Below are positions 34,957-43,044 of a stretch of 64,000 bases of DNA, one piece after another. The notes beneath the pieces are model-generated. The model saw only the letters and a list, made by a program, of their open reading frames with translations, searched no databases and was not told where the DNA came from. Positions within the stretch are counted from its first letter, which is position 1, and every line of letters begins with the position of its first letter. Made by a program: the position numbers and the translations under genes. Origin of the DNA: Jiangella mangrovi (lineage in GTDB: Bacteria; Actinomycetota; Actinomycetes; Jiangellales; Jiangellaceae); assembly GCF_014204975.1 (NCBI RefSeq), contig NZ_JACHMM010000001.1, positions 5,022,001 through 5,086,000 of the forward strand. The letters run 5' to 3'.

Positions 34957-35052
34957 CCGGCCGGACGACGGGTCAACGGAAAGACCGTCGTCGCTGGATA
35001 CAGCCTGGTTACGGGTCCTTGACGGCCCCTGGGCTCGGGTCTATCGTGCACG

Positions 35053-35071
35053 TTGTATGCAGAGAATACGA
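35053..35071. promoter_or_regulatory. Candidate GntR-type site in the divergent promoter region (plus-strand side)
   Basis: TTGTATGCAG followed by GAATACGA gives an imperfect GTAT/ATAC dyad about 60 bases before the TctC start codon. The decamer is shared with 34939, and its TTGTAT core with 28397. Confidence 0.5.
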
Positions 35072-35131
35072 CTGCAATGGCGCAGGTCTCACGCCCGTTT
35101 TCACCGGACTGAGGCCGGGGAGGAAACAGGC

Positions 35132-36235
35132 ATGCGACTCGCGAGCTGTGTGAGAGCCACCGCCCTGGCCGGCGTGGCGGCGCTGGCCCTTGCGGCCTGC
35201 GTGAGCGAGGGCGGCGGTGACGACGACACGGCCGCCGCGGGCGGCGGCGCGTCCGAGGACGCCGACTGGGAACCCGAGTACGTGGACGGTGTCCTGCAGC
35301 CGCTGCCCAGCGGCTTCCCGGACGGCGACCTCACCATCCTGAACGCCGACGAGCCGGGCTCGGACGACGGGCTCTATGCCCGCACCATGCAGAGCCTGCT
35401 CGACGAGATCTCGCCGGTACCGGTGCAGGTGCTGGACCGGCCGAGCCCGACGCACGGCACCTGGGAGGCCATCCAGTTCGTCGAGGGCCAGCAGGGCGGC
35501 GACGAGGGCCGCACCCTGGTCGTCGGCGCCATGACCGGCAGCGCGCTGGACCTGCTGACGGTGCCGATCACCGACGAGCTGGGCATGACGATCGACGACT
35601 GGAACCCGGTCATCGTCACCGAGACCTCGCCGTTCGTCCTGGCCACCCGCAAGGACGCGCCCTGGACGGACTACGAGGGCTTCGTCGAGTGGGCGAAGGC
35701 CAACCCGGGCCAGGCGCGGTTCGCCTCGCGTGTCGGCAGCCAGCTGGAGATCGCGATGATGCGGCTCATCCAGGAGGGCGGCTACGAGGTCGAGGTGCTG
35801 CCGGTCGAGGACCTCGAGGTCGCGGCCACCACCGTCGGCGCCGGCGAGGCCGACATCACCATGCTGCTGCCCGGCACGGCACAGAGCCACTACCAGGCCG
35901 GGCGCATCGACGTCATGCTCACCATCGGCAACGAGCCGGCCGACGCGTTCCCGGACGCCCAGACCACCGCTGACATCGGGCTCGCCGACGAGCCATGGGG
36001 CTCCGTGCGCGGCCTGCTGATTCCGGCGTCGGTCCCCGACGAGCACCGCGAGTGGCTGTACGAGCTGTTCAAGACGGCCGCCGAGACCGACGAGTACGCC
36101 CAGCGCATCTCCGACCTGCCCGGCGCCATCGGCGTCACCTACACGCACGACGAGGTCATGGAGATCGTGAACAACACCCTCGAGTTCGCCGAACCGGTGG
36201 TGCGCGAGCTCGGGCTCCACTACGACCAGCAGTGA
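35132..36235 (+). CDS. Tripartite tricarboxylate transporter binding lipoprotein (TctC/Bug-like)
   Basis: The 367-residue protein has a signal sequence with the lipobox LALAACVS and an acidic Gly/Ala linker. Its domain is of the Bug/TctC type: LTILNADEPGSDDGLYARTMQ, KDAPWTDYEGFVEWAKANPGQARFAS and GEADITMLLPG. It captures a carboxylate outside the cell and delivers it to the TctB/TctA membrane subunits encoded two genes downstream. GGGGAGG precedes the ATG. An amidohydrolase gene is inserted between TctC and TctB, which hints that its substrate is the transported compound or a product. Confidence 0.9.
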   Translation: MRLASCVRATALAGVAALALAACVSEGGGDDDTAAAGGGASEDADWEPEYVDGVLQPLPSGFPDGDLTILNADEPGSDDGLYARTMQSLLDEISPVPVQVLDRPSPTHGTWEAIQFVEGQQGGDEGRTLVVGAMTGSALDLLTVPITDELGMTIDDWNPVIVTETSPFVLATRKDAPWTDYEGFVEWAKANPGQARFASRVGSQLEIAMMRLIQEGGYEVEVLPVEDLEVAATTVGAGEADITMLLPGTAQSHYQAGRIDVMLTIGNEPADAFPDAQTTADIGLADEPWGSVRGLLIPASVPDEHREWLYELFKTAAETDEYAQRISDLPGAIGVTYTHDEVMEIVNNTLEFAEPVVRELGLHYDQQ

Positions 36236-36260
36236 CGACGTTCCTCTCGGGAGAGTGACG

Positions 36261-37265
36261 ATGGCAGAGCGGCCGACCGGCATCGACGTCCACGCCCACC
36301 TGTTCCCGCAGTCGGCGGTGTCCGCCGCGGAACACGGACAGGACTGGTTCGGAGTCCCGATGTCCCTGAACGAGCAGGGGCGGCCGGTCGCGTCGCTGAA
36401 CGGCAAGTCGGTGGCGTTCGGGTCGCCGGTGCACCTCGAGCCACCGGAGCGCCGGGTCGAGCGGATGACCGCGATGGGCGTGGCTCGTCAGCTCGTCTCC
36501 GTCCTGCCGCCGCTGTACCAGTACGGTCGCGACGGGGCGCAGCGCTCGGCTGCGCTGCGCTCCGTCAACGACGAGATCACGGCCATGACGGCGGCGTTCC
36601 CGGACCGCTTCGGCGGGCTGGCCGCACTGCCGCTGCCCGACGTCGACCTGGCGCTGGCGGAGCTGAAACGCACGCACGACCTCGGCTTCGCCGGCATCGC
36701 CGTCGGCACGCACGTCAACGGCGTGAACTGGGACGCCGAGGCGCTGTTCCCCGTGCTGGAGGCCGCCGAGGCGCTGCGGTCGCTCGTGCTGATCCACCCG
36801 GTCTTCCCGCGCTGCGGCGACGCCGTGCGCGGGCACTACCTGCACAACCTCATCGGCAACCCGTACGAGACGGCGGTCGCGGTGGCGTCCCTGGTGCTCG
36901 GCGGCGTGCTGGACCGGCTGCCTGACCTGCGGATCGTGCTGGCGCACGGCGGCGGGTACACCGCGTTCGGCATCGGGCGCATCGACCACGGGCGGCGGGT
37001 GCGCGCCGAGATCACGCAGCCGGCGGGGGTGCCGAGCGACTACCTGAAGGCGCTGTACTTCGACACGCTGACGCACTCGGAGCCGGCGCTGCGGTACCTG
37101 GTCGACGAGGTCGGTGCGTCGCAGGTGGTGCTCGGCACCGACTACCCCTCCGACATGGGCGACGACGACCCCGTGCGGCGGCTGGAGTCGTACGCGTGGT
37201 TGTCCGGCGAGGACCGCGCGCTCATCGTGTCAGGCAACGCCCAGCGCCTCCTGGGGGACGGATGA
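36261..37265 (+). CDS. Amidohydrolase-2 family protein, ACMSD-like
   Basis: The 334-residue TIM-barrel enzyme has HxH in DVHAHLFP, His in LVLIHPVFPR, His in VLAHGGGYTAFG and Asp in VLGTDYPSDMG, the metal/catalytic set of aminocarboxymuconate-semialdehyde decarboxylase-like amidohydrolases. The family contains non-oxidative decarboxylases and hydrolases. ATG at 36261 is preferred; a GTG two codons earlier is possible. The stop overlaps the TctB start (ATGA). It is embedded in the transporter operon, so it probably acts on the imported acid. Confidence 0.88.
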   Translation: MAERPTGIDVHAHLFPQSAVSAAEHGQDWFGVPMSLNEQGRPVASLNGKSVAFGSPVHLEPPERRVERMTAMGVARQLVSVLPPLYQYGRDGAQRSAALRSVNDEITAMTAAFPDRFGGLAALPLPDVDLALAELKRTHDLGFAGIAVGTHVNGVNWDAEALFPVLEAAEALRSLVLIHPVFPRCGDAVRGHYLHNLIGNPYETAVAVASLVLGGVLDRLPDLRIVLAHGGGYTAFGIGRIDHGRRVRAEITQPAGVPSDYLKALYFDTLTHSEPALRYLVDEVGASQVVLGTDYPSDMGDDDPVRRLESYAWLSGEDRALIVSGNAQRLLGDG

Positions 37266-37897
37266 GCTCGGCCCAGCGCAAGGACGCGAGGCCGGCGGAA
37301 GGTGAGCTGACGCCGTCGTCGACGGAGGAACCGGTGGAGCCGGAGCTGCCGCCGACGGTGGAGGACCCGGACCCGACCGTCGACCGGCGCATCGACATGG
37401 CGGTCGCGGCCGCCGGCGGCGGGATCGGCGTGCTGCTGATCGTGTCGTCGCGCGACATCCACCGCGGCAGCGTCAGCGACCCGATCGGCTCTGACGGGCT
37501 GGCGATCGTGCTCGGCGCGTGGCTGATCGTCGGCGCACTGCTGCTGATCGGACGGCGGCTGCTGGCGTGGCGGCGGTCGGGGAACCAGGTGCCGTCGGAC
37601 GGCGCGGGCGACGAGTTCGGGCTGCCGGCGTCGCCGCTGCGCTCGTTCGTCATGTGGGCGGCCGGGTTCGGCTGGGTGTTCCTGCTCCCCCGCGTCGGCT
37701 TCATGGTGTCGTCGCTGCTGCTGTCGGTCTTCGGGCTGGTCGCCATGGGCGTGCGCTCCTGGATGAAGCTGACCGTCGTCCCGGTGGTCTTCACGATCGT
37801 GATGTGGGTGCTGTTCAACCGGGTGTTCGGCGTGCAGTACCCGGCCGGCCCCGTCGACCTCTTCTTCGCCGACCTCATCCCCAGGGTGCGGCTGTGA
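37262..37897 (+). CDS. Tripartite tricarboxylate transporter small membrane subunit (TctB-like)
   Basis: This 211-residue protein has a 45-residue acidic/Pro-rich cytoplasmic start. Four predicted membrane segments follow (AVAAAGGGIGVLLIV, GLAIVLGAWLIVGALLLIG, SFVMWAAGFGWVFLLP through SSLLLSVFGLVAMG, and VVPVVFTIVMWVLFNRVFG), as expected for TctB. It is the poorly conserved small subunit that works with TctA. It is coupled to the amidohydrolase gene by overlap and lies 28 bases before TctA. Confidence 0.87.
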   Translation: MSSAQRKDARPAEGELTPSSTEEPVEPELPPTVEDPDPTVDRRIDMAVAAAGGGIGVLLIVSSRDIHRGSVSDPIGSDGLAIVLGAWLIVGALLLIGRRLLAWRRSGNQVPSDGAGDEFGLPASPLRSFVMWAAGFGWVFLLPRVGFMVSSLLLSVFGLVAMGVRSWMKLTVVPVVFTIVMWVLFNRVFGVQYPAGPVDLFFADLIPRVRL

Positions 37898-37925
37898 CGG
37901 ACGCTGTGACGGACTGGGAGCGGGC

Positions 37926-39461
37926 ATGGACCTCGCGCTGAACTCGCTCGGCCACGCGGTCGAGCTGCTCACGCACCCGGCGGTGCTGTTCGCCATCGCC
38001 GTCGCCGTGGTGTGGGGCGCCTGCTGCGGCGTCCTGCCCGGCGTCGGGTCGGGCCTGGGCATCGGCGTCGTCGTGCCGCTCACCTTCAGCATGGACGCCG
38101 TCACGGCGGTCGCGTTCCTGGTGACGATCAGCGTCGCCGTCTCGTTCTCGAACAGTCTGCCGGCCGTGCTGCTGGGCGTGCCCGCGTCGCCGGCCGCGTT
38201 CCTGACGGCGATCGACGGCTACGCGCTGCACAAGCAGGGCAAGAGCGGGCTGGCGCTGGGCAGCACCCTGTTCGGCGCCGTGCTGGGGCAACTGGTGAGC
38301 ATCCCGTTCTTCGTGCTGCTGGTGGTGCCGCTGTCGACGCTGACCTACACGTTCCTCTCCCCCGAGCTGTTCGCGTTGTACTGCCTGGGGTTGGTCGCTG
38401 TGGTGTCGTTGACGGGCAAGAACGTCATCAAGGGGCTGATGGCGGCGGCGCTCGGCGTGGCGATCTCACTCGTCGGCCCCGACCCGGTCAACGCCGTCGC
38501 CCGGTTCTCGTTCGACGTGCCCGAACTGCGCGGCGGCTTCCAGACGATCCCCGCCGTCCTCGGCCTGGTGACGATCAGCGAGATCATCCGCAGCATGCGC
38601 CAGAACTACAACTGGGAGGACATCCTCCCGACCTCGAAGTCCATGGCGCGCTTCCCCGGCTTCCGCGCGTTGAAGCCGATCTACCGGCCGGTCGCGACCG
38701 GCGCGCTCATCGGGACGCTCATCGGCGCGATCCCCGGCATGAGCGGCACGGCGTCGGCGGTGATGTCGTACCAGCAGGCGAAACTGACGTCGAAGACGCC
38801 GGAGAAGTTCGGCAAGGGCAGCATCGAGGGCGTCGCCGCCAACGAGTCCGCCGCCAACGCGTCGCAGGCCGGCGAGATGGTGCCGACGCTCGGCCTCGGC
38901 ATCCCCGGCAGCGACTCGATGGTCCTGGTGCTCGGCGCGCTGATGCTGCAGGGCTTCGTGCCCGGCCCCATGCTCATGCAGGAGTCGCCGGAATTGCTGC
39001 ACGCGACGGTGGCGGGGCTCTTGGGCGGGTCGCTGCTGCTGCTCGCGTTCGGCTGGCCGCTGGCCCGGCTGCTGCTGCGGGTCATCCACCTGGACCGGCG
39101 GGTGATCCTGCCGCTGGTCTTCGTCGTGACCCACGTCGGCATCTACTCGCTGCGCCAGTCGCTGTTCGACGTGATCGTGCTGCTGGGCTTCGGGATCATC
39201 GGCTACTTCATGATCCGCTACGGGTACTCCACGGCGGCCGCGGCGATCGGCTTGCTGCTCGGCGCCGGGTTCGAGTCCAACCTCCGGCAGGGCATGCTGC
39301 TGGCGGACTCGTCGTTCTGGCAGTTCGTGTCGCGCCCCTGGACGGCGTCGATCCTGCTGGCCGCGCTGGCGCTGCTGGCGTACGGCATCTACGGCACGGT
39401 GAAGACCACGCGGCGCGAGCGCGCCCAGCTCGCCGCTGCGCAGAACCAGCCGCCCGTGTAG
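37926..39461 (+). CDS. Tripartite tricarboxylate transporter large membrane subunit (TctA-like)
   Basis: A 511-residue, roughly 11-12-span permease. Conserved TctA blocks are WGACCGVLPGVGSGLGIGVVVPLTF, near the N-terminus, and IGTLIGAIPGMSGTASAVMSY, followed by EGVAANESAANASQAGEMVPTLGLGIPGS. These form the twin conserved loops of the family. It provides the secondary-transport channel for the acid captured by the TctC lipoprotein. It is the last gene of its operon and is followed 10 bases later by a long hairpin. Confidence 0.93.
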   Translation: MDLALNSLGHAVELLTHPAVLFAIAVAVVWGACCGVLPGVGSGLGIGVVVPLTFSMDAVTAVAFLVTISVAVSFSNSLPAVLLGVPASPAAFLTAIDGYALHKQGKSGLALGSTLFGAVLGQLVSIPFFVLLVVPLSTLTYTFLSPELFALYCLGLVAVVSLTGKNVIKGLMAAALGVAISLVGPDPVNAVARFSFDVPELRGGFQTIPAVLGLVTISEIIRSMRQNYNWEDILPTSKSMARFPGFRALKPIYRPVATGALIGTLIGAIPGMSGTASAVMSYQQAKLTSKTPEKFGKGSIEGVAANESAANASQAGEMVPTLGLGIPGSDSMVLVLGALMLQGFVPGPMLMQESPELLHATVAGLLGGSLLLLAFGWPLARLLLRVIHLDRRVILPLVFVVTHVGIYSLRQSLFDVIVLLGFGIIGYFMIRYGYSTAAAAIGLLLGAGFESNLRQGMLLADSSFWQFVSRPWTASILLAALALLAYGIYGTVKTTRRERAQLAAAQNQPPV

Positions 39462-39471
39462 CCGGACCCGA

Positions 39472-39532
39472 GTTGATCATGGAGAAAGTCGGCCCTGGCC
39501 TGACCGGAGAGCCGACCTTCTCCATGATCAAC
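39472..39532. repeat. Long inverted repeat (dispersed hairpin, copy 2)
   Basis: Arms at 39472-39493 and 39511-39532 are 22 bases long with one mismatch, around a 17-base loop. The arms begin GTTGATCATGGAG and match copy 1 at 8693-8753 almost completely, while the loops differ. It lies just behind TctA and may insulate it from the methionine importer genes. Confidence 0.9.
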
Positions 39533-39551
39533 TCTGTCGGGGCGTGGGTTG

Positions 39552-39615
39552 TCTCACATTTCAAGCGCGTTCTGCTCATCATGTGAGATTCAGTTTGGAG
39601 ACCACTGGTCCAAAC
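39552..39615. promoter_or_regulatory. Two inverted repeats upstream of the Met/Cys leader ORF
   Basis: TCTCACAT (39552-39559) is complementary to ATGTGAGA (39581-39588). Then GTTTGGA (39593-39599) pairs with TCCAAAC (39609-39615), with an alternative inner palindrome GACCACTGGTC (39600-39610). They occupy the expected promoter/leader zone of the importer operon. Binding by a sulfur-responsive regulator or RNA folding are both possible. No riboswitch core was recognised. Confidence 0.5.
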
Positions 39616-39629
39616 GGGAAGATGGACGC

Positions 39630-39734
39630 ATGTCTCGCGCTTCGTCCGACACCGCCCGCTTCGTGACCACGGCCCCGTCCGGCCGCGGCATGTGCATGCG
39701 CCCGTGTCCGATGCGAATGCGCCGCTGCCACTGA
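39630..39734 (+). CDS. Candidate Met/Cys-rich leader peptide before the methionine importer
   Basis: A 34-residue reading frame starts at ATG with GGGAAG upstream and ends 140 bases before the importer genes. The second half is GMCMRPCPMRMRRCH, which packs four Met and three Cys codons into the last 15 residues, right before the stop. Short ORFs dense in codons for the regulated amino acid, ahead of genes for its uptake, are the hallmark of attenuation or translational-coupling leaders. Cys-containing leader peptides are known ahead of sulfur genes in actinobacteria. Translation is not proven. The GC-rich segment that follows can form hairpins, for example around GGAACCGGGGACCTTCC. Confidence 0.55.
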   Translation: MSRASSDTARFVTTAPSGRGMCMRPCPMRMRRCH

Positions 39735-39874
39735 CGCCGTCCGTGCGTCGCTGAGGCACCACCCGTCACCACCCACCCCACCGGGACCGGCCGGCGACCC
39801 CGTCGCGCCCGGAACCGGGGACCTTCCGCGCCCATCCCGCGCACCCGTCACCCTCATCAAGGAGTACGCACGCC
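39735..39874. other. GC-rich untranslated leader before the importer genes
   Basis: This non-coding stretch contains GGAA/TTCC-stem and CGGG-rich segments capable of folding. It ends with AAGGAG before the lipoprotein start. No conserved riboswitch element was recognised by eye. Confidence 0.4.
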
Positions 39875-40762
39875 ATGAACCGCCGCCTCACCCTGACCCT
39901 CGCCACCACCGCCGCTGCCGCCACCCTGCTGGCCGCGTGCGGCGGGGGCGACACCGAGACCGCGTCCGGCGAGTCCGGCGACCCGATCCGCATCGGCGTG
40001 GTCGGCGCCAGCGAGGACTACTGGTCCGCCTTCACCGAGCTCGCCGACGAGGAGGGGATCGACGTCGAGCTGGTGAACTTCACCGACTACACGCAGCCCA
40101 ACCCGGCGCTGTCGCAGGGCCAGCTCGACCTCAACCAGTTCCAGCACCTGCAGTATCTGGCCGCCTACAACGTGTCGAACGACGACGACCTGACGCCCAT
40201 CGGCGCGACGGCGATCTACCCGCTTGGGCTGTACTCGCAGAAGCACCAGTCGATCGAGGACATCCCGGACGGTGGCCAGGTCGCGATCCCGAACGACGAG
40301 ACCAACCAGGCCCGCGCGCTGCTCGTCCTGCAGGACGCCGGCCTGATCACCCTCGAGGGCGGCGGCAGCTCGACGTCGCTGCCGTCGGACGTCGTCGAGG
40401 CGGAGTCGAAGGTGACCGTCACCCCCGTCGCCGCCGAGCAGACGGCGGCGGCGCTCAGCAGCGTCGACGCGTCGGTGATCAACAACGACTTCGTCGCCGA
40501 TGCCGGGCTGGAGCCCAAGGACGCGCTGTACCAGGACCAGGCCGACAGCCCCGGCGCCCGCCCGTACATCAACGTGTGGGTCGCCCGGTCCGACGACGTC
40601 GACAATGACACGTTCCAAAGGCTGGTCGAGCTGTACCACTCGCCGGAGGTCGAGGACGCGTCCTCGCAGGCGTCCGGCGGCACTGCGGTGTTCACGGACA
40701 ACCCGGCCGGCGAGCTGAGCGACATCCTCGACGGCATCCAGACGGACCTCGCCGCGCACTGA
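39875..40762 (+). CDS. metQ: Methionine-type ABC transporter binding lipoprotein (MetQ/NlpA family)
   Basis: This 295-residue protein has a signal sequence with lipobox LLAACGG. The NlpA/MetQ fold follows: IRIGVVGASEDYWSAF, VNFTDYTQPNPALSQGQLDLNQFQHLQYL, GATAIYPLGLYSQKHQSIEDIPDGGQVAIPND and VDASVINNDFVADAGL. It captures methionine or a related sulfur compound outside the cell. The next two genes, ATPase and permease, overlap it successively, giving the usual three-gene metQNI unit. Family members also transport other amino acids. The Met/Cys leader upstream supports sulfur regulation. Confidence 0.9.
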   Translation: MNRRLTLTLATTAAAATLLAACGGGDTETASGESGDPIRIGVVGASEDYWSAFTELADEEGIDVELVNFTDYTQPNPALSQGQLDLNQFQHLQYLAAYNVSNDDDLTPIGATAIYPLGLYSQKHQSIEDIPDGGQVAIPNDETNQARALLVLQDAGLITLEGGGSSTSLPSDVVEAESKVTVTPVAAEQTAAALSSVDASVINNDFVADAGLEPKDALYQDQADSPGARPYINVWVARSDDVDNDTFQRLVELYHSPEVEDASSQASGGTAVFTDNPAGELSDILDGIQTDLAAH

Positions 40763-41802
40763 TGGCTCCCCTGATCAGCTTCCAGGACGTCAGTAAGGTC
40801 TTCGGGTCCGGAGCCGCCGCCGTCCGCGCGGTCGACGGCGTCAGCCTCGACATCGAGGCGGGCGAGATCTTCGGCGTCATCGGCTACTCCGGTGCCGGCA
40901 AGAGCACGCTGGTCCGGCTGGTCAACGCGCTCGAGGCGGTGACGTCCGGCCGGCTGCTCGTCGACGGTCAGGACGTCACCGCCCTGCGGGAGACCGAGCT
41001 GCGCCGCGTGCGGGCGGGCATCGGCATGGTGTTCCAGCAGTTCAACCTGCTGAACTCGCGCACCGTCGCCGGCAATGTGGCGTACCCGCTGAAGGTCGCC
41101 GGCTGGCCGCGGGAGAAGCGGGCCGCGCGGGTCGCCGAGCTGCTCGACTACGTCGGCATCGCGGACAAGGCGAAGGCCTACCCGCGGCAGCTGTCGGGCG
41201 GGCAGAAGCAGCGGGTCGGCATCGCCCGGGCGCTGGCGACGTCACCGCGGATCCTGCTCGCCGACGAGGCCACCAGCGCGCTGGACCCGGACACCACGCA
41301 GGACGTGCTGGCGCTGTTGAGACGTGTCAACCGCGAGCTCGGCGTCACGATCGTCGTCATCACGCACGAGATGGACGTCATCCGCTCGATCGCCCACCGG
41401 GTCGCCGTCATGGAGGCCGGAAGGGTGGTCGAGCACGGCCCCGTCTACGACGTGTTCGCCGCGCCGCGCGAGCGGGCCACCCGCCGGTTCGTCGCGACGA
41501 CGCTGAAGGACCGGCCGACGCCCGAGGCGCTGGACCGCCTGCGACACCGTCACCCCGGCCGGATGATCACCGTCACCATCAGGGAGGCGGGCGTCGATGT
41601 GACGGCGTCCCTGCGGTCGCACGGCGTCGACGGCACGATCGTGTTCGGCGGCATCACCGAGATCGACGAGCGCCCGTTCGGCTCCCTGACGCTGGAGCTG
41701 AGCGGTTCCGACGAGGCGATCTCCGCGTTGATCGCGGACCTGCGCGGTCGCACCGAGGTCGACGACCTCGGGACGGCGGCGGTCGCGGGGGTGCGCTCGT
41801 GA
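40762..41802 (+). CDS. metN: Methionine-type ABC transporter ATPase (MetN)
   Basis: The 346-residue ATPase has Walker A GYSGAGKST, the signature LSGGQKQRVGIARAL, Walker B ILLADEATSALD and the switch His in VITHEM. After residue 265 comes a C-terminal NIL/C2 domain (ITVTIREAGVDVTASLRSHGVDGTIVFGGITEIDERPFGSLTLEL), which in MetN binds methionine and inhibits transport when the inside pool is full. The start overlaps the lipoprotein stop (TGATG). Confidence 0.93.
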   Translation: MAPLISFQDVSKVFGSGAAAVRAVDGVSLDIEAGEIFGVIGYSGAGKSTLVRLVNALEAVTSGRLLVDGQDVTALRETELRRVRAGIGMVFQQFNLLNSRTVAGNVAYPLKVAGWPREKRAARVAELLDYVGIADKAKAYPRQLSGGQKQRVGIARALATSPRILLADEATSALDPDTTQDVLALLRRVNRELGVTIVVITHEMDVIRSIAHRVAVMEAGRVVEHGPVYDVFAAPRERATRRFVATTLKDRPTPEALDRLRHRHPGRMITVTIREAGVDVTASLRSHGVDGTIVFGGITEIDERPFGSLTLELSGSDEAISALIADLRGRTEVDDLGTAAVAGVRS

Positions 41803-42461
41803 ACCGCGACTGGTCGGAGCTGTCGCCGATCCTGTGGGAGTCGGTCCGCGAGACCCTCTACATCGTCGGCGTGACGGTGGGCGCCGGCGGCCTGCTGGGG
41901 CTGGTGCTGGGCGTGCTGCTGTACGCGACCCGGCGCGGCAACCTGCTCGAGAACGCCGTCGTCTTCACCATCCTGAACGTCGCCGTCAACGTCGTCCGGC
42001 CGATCCCGTTCATCATCTTCATCACCGCGGTCGGGCCGGTGACGCTCGCCGTCGTCGGCACCACGATCGGCAACGACGCGGTCATCTTCGCCATGTCGAT
42101 CATGGCGACGTTCGTGACCGCCCGCATCGTCGAGCAGAACCTCGTCGCCACCGACCCCGGCGTCGTCGAGGCGGCCCGCGCGATGGGCGCGTCGCGGCTG
42201 CGGATCCTGGTGACGGTGCTCGTGCCGGAGGCGCTCGCGCCGCTCATCCTCGGCTACACGTTCCTGCTCATCGGCATCGTGGACATGTCCGCGCTGGCCG
42301 GCTACGTGGGCGGCGGCGGGCTGGGCAACTTCGCCATCGTGTACGGCTACCAGCGGTTCAACTGGGAGGTCACGCTGGTCACCGTGCTGGTGATCATCGG
42401 GATGGTCCAACTGGCGCAGCTGCTGGGAAACTGGCTGGCGCGTAAGGCACTGCACCGCTGA
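41799..42461 (+). CDS. metI: Methionine-type ABC transporter permease (MetI)
   Basis: A 220-residue, five-helix permease of the MetI type, starting at GTG that overlaps the ATPase stop. Conserved blocks are ETLYIVGVTVGAGGLLGLVLGVLLY, NVVRPIPFIIFITAVGPVT, the EAA loop ARAMGASRLRILVTVLVPEALAP and LAGYVGGGGLGNFAIVYGYQRF. It forms the homodimeric channel of the importer. Confidence 0.93.
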   Translation: MNRDWSELSPILWESVRETLYIVGVTVGAGGLLGLVLGVLLYATRRGNLLENAVVFTILNVAVNVVRPIPFIIFITAVGPVTLAVVGTTIGNDAVIFAMSIMATFVTARIVEQNLVATDPGVVEAARAMGASRLRILVTVLVPEALAPLILGYTFLLIGIVDMSALAGYVGGGGLGNFAIVYGYQRFNWEVTLVTVLVIIGMVQLAQLLGNWLARKALHR

Positions 42462-42493
42462 CTCGTCGGGTGCCCGCCGCCTAGGGTGGGGCG

Positions 42494-43027
42494 ATGCCGC
42501 TGCGGAACGGACCGTCCGGGTACGGCCTCGTCACCAAGTCGCTGCACTGACTGACGGTGGCCGCGCTGGTCCTGCAGTTCACCATCGGCTACGGCATCGA
42601 CGCGGTGTCCGCGTGGGTGACGGGCACCGACGACAGCGACTCCGACGAGGCGGCCGTGTTCGTGCACGGCTGGCTCGGCGGGGTGATCGTGGTGCTGACG
42701 CTGGTGCGGCTGGCCTGGCGGGCCGGCACTCCCCTGCCGCCGTGGTCCTCGCGGCTGACCGACGGCGACCGCCGGGTCGAGGCGTGGGTCGAGCGGCTCA
42801 TGTATGCGGCGCTGTTCGTGGTCCCGGCGTCCGGGTTCGCGCTGCTGTACCTCTCCGGCGAGGAGCGCGACGTCGCCGAGGACCGCGAGTGGCAGCCGCC
42901 CTTCGACGTGGTCTCGGACGACACCGCCCTCGCCGTCCACGTCGGCGGGCACGTGGTGTTGTACGCGGCGCTCGCCGTCCACGTCGGCCTCGCCCTCCGC
43001 CGTCGCACCCTGACCCGCATGTTCTGA
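42494..43027 (+). pseudogene. Cytochrome b561-family gene interrupted by an in-frame TGA
   Basis: The frame starts MPLRNGPSGYGLVTKSLH and hits TGA at 42548-42550. It then continues in the same frame with LTVAALVLQFTIGYGIDAV to a natural stop at 43027. In b561/COG3038 proteins this place reads HW, with His as a heme ligand, so TGG to TGA is the simplest explanation. The remainder keeps four-helix features and His residues (FVHGWLGGVIVVLTLVRLAWR, HVGGHVVLYAALAVHVGLALRR). No ribosome-binding site precedes an internal restart. Unless it is a sequencing error, the protein is cut at residue 18, before its first membrane helix. Confidence 0.8.
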
Positions 43028-43044
43028 CGGCGCCCGCCCTCGCC

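Noticed and set aside
39540-39874. SAM riboswitch before the methionine importer.
   Set aside because: No recognisable SAM-I or SAM-IV core was found by eye. The inverted repeats and the Met/Cys leader frame explain the region better. A covariance-model search would settle it.
42548-42550. TGA read as selenocysteine or tryptophan in the b561 gene.
   Set aside because: No SECIS-like context or selenoprotein family fits, and many other genes here use TGA as stop. A nonsense change or read error is simpler.
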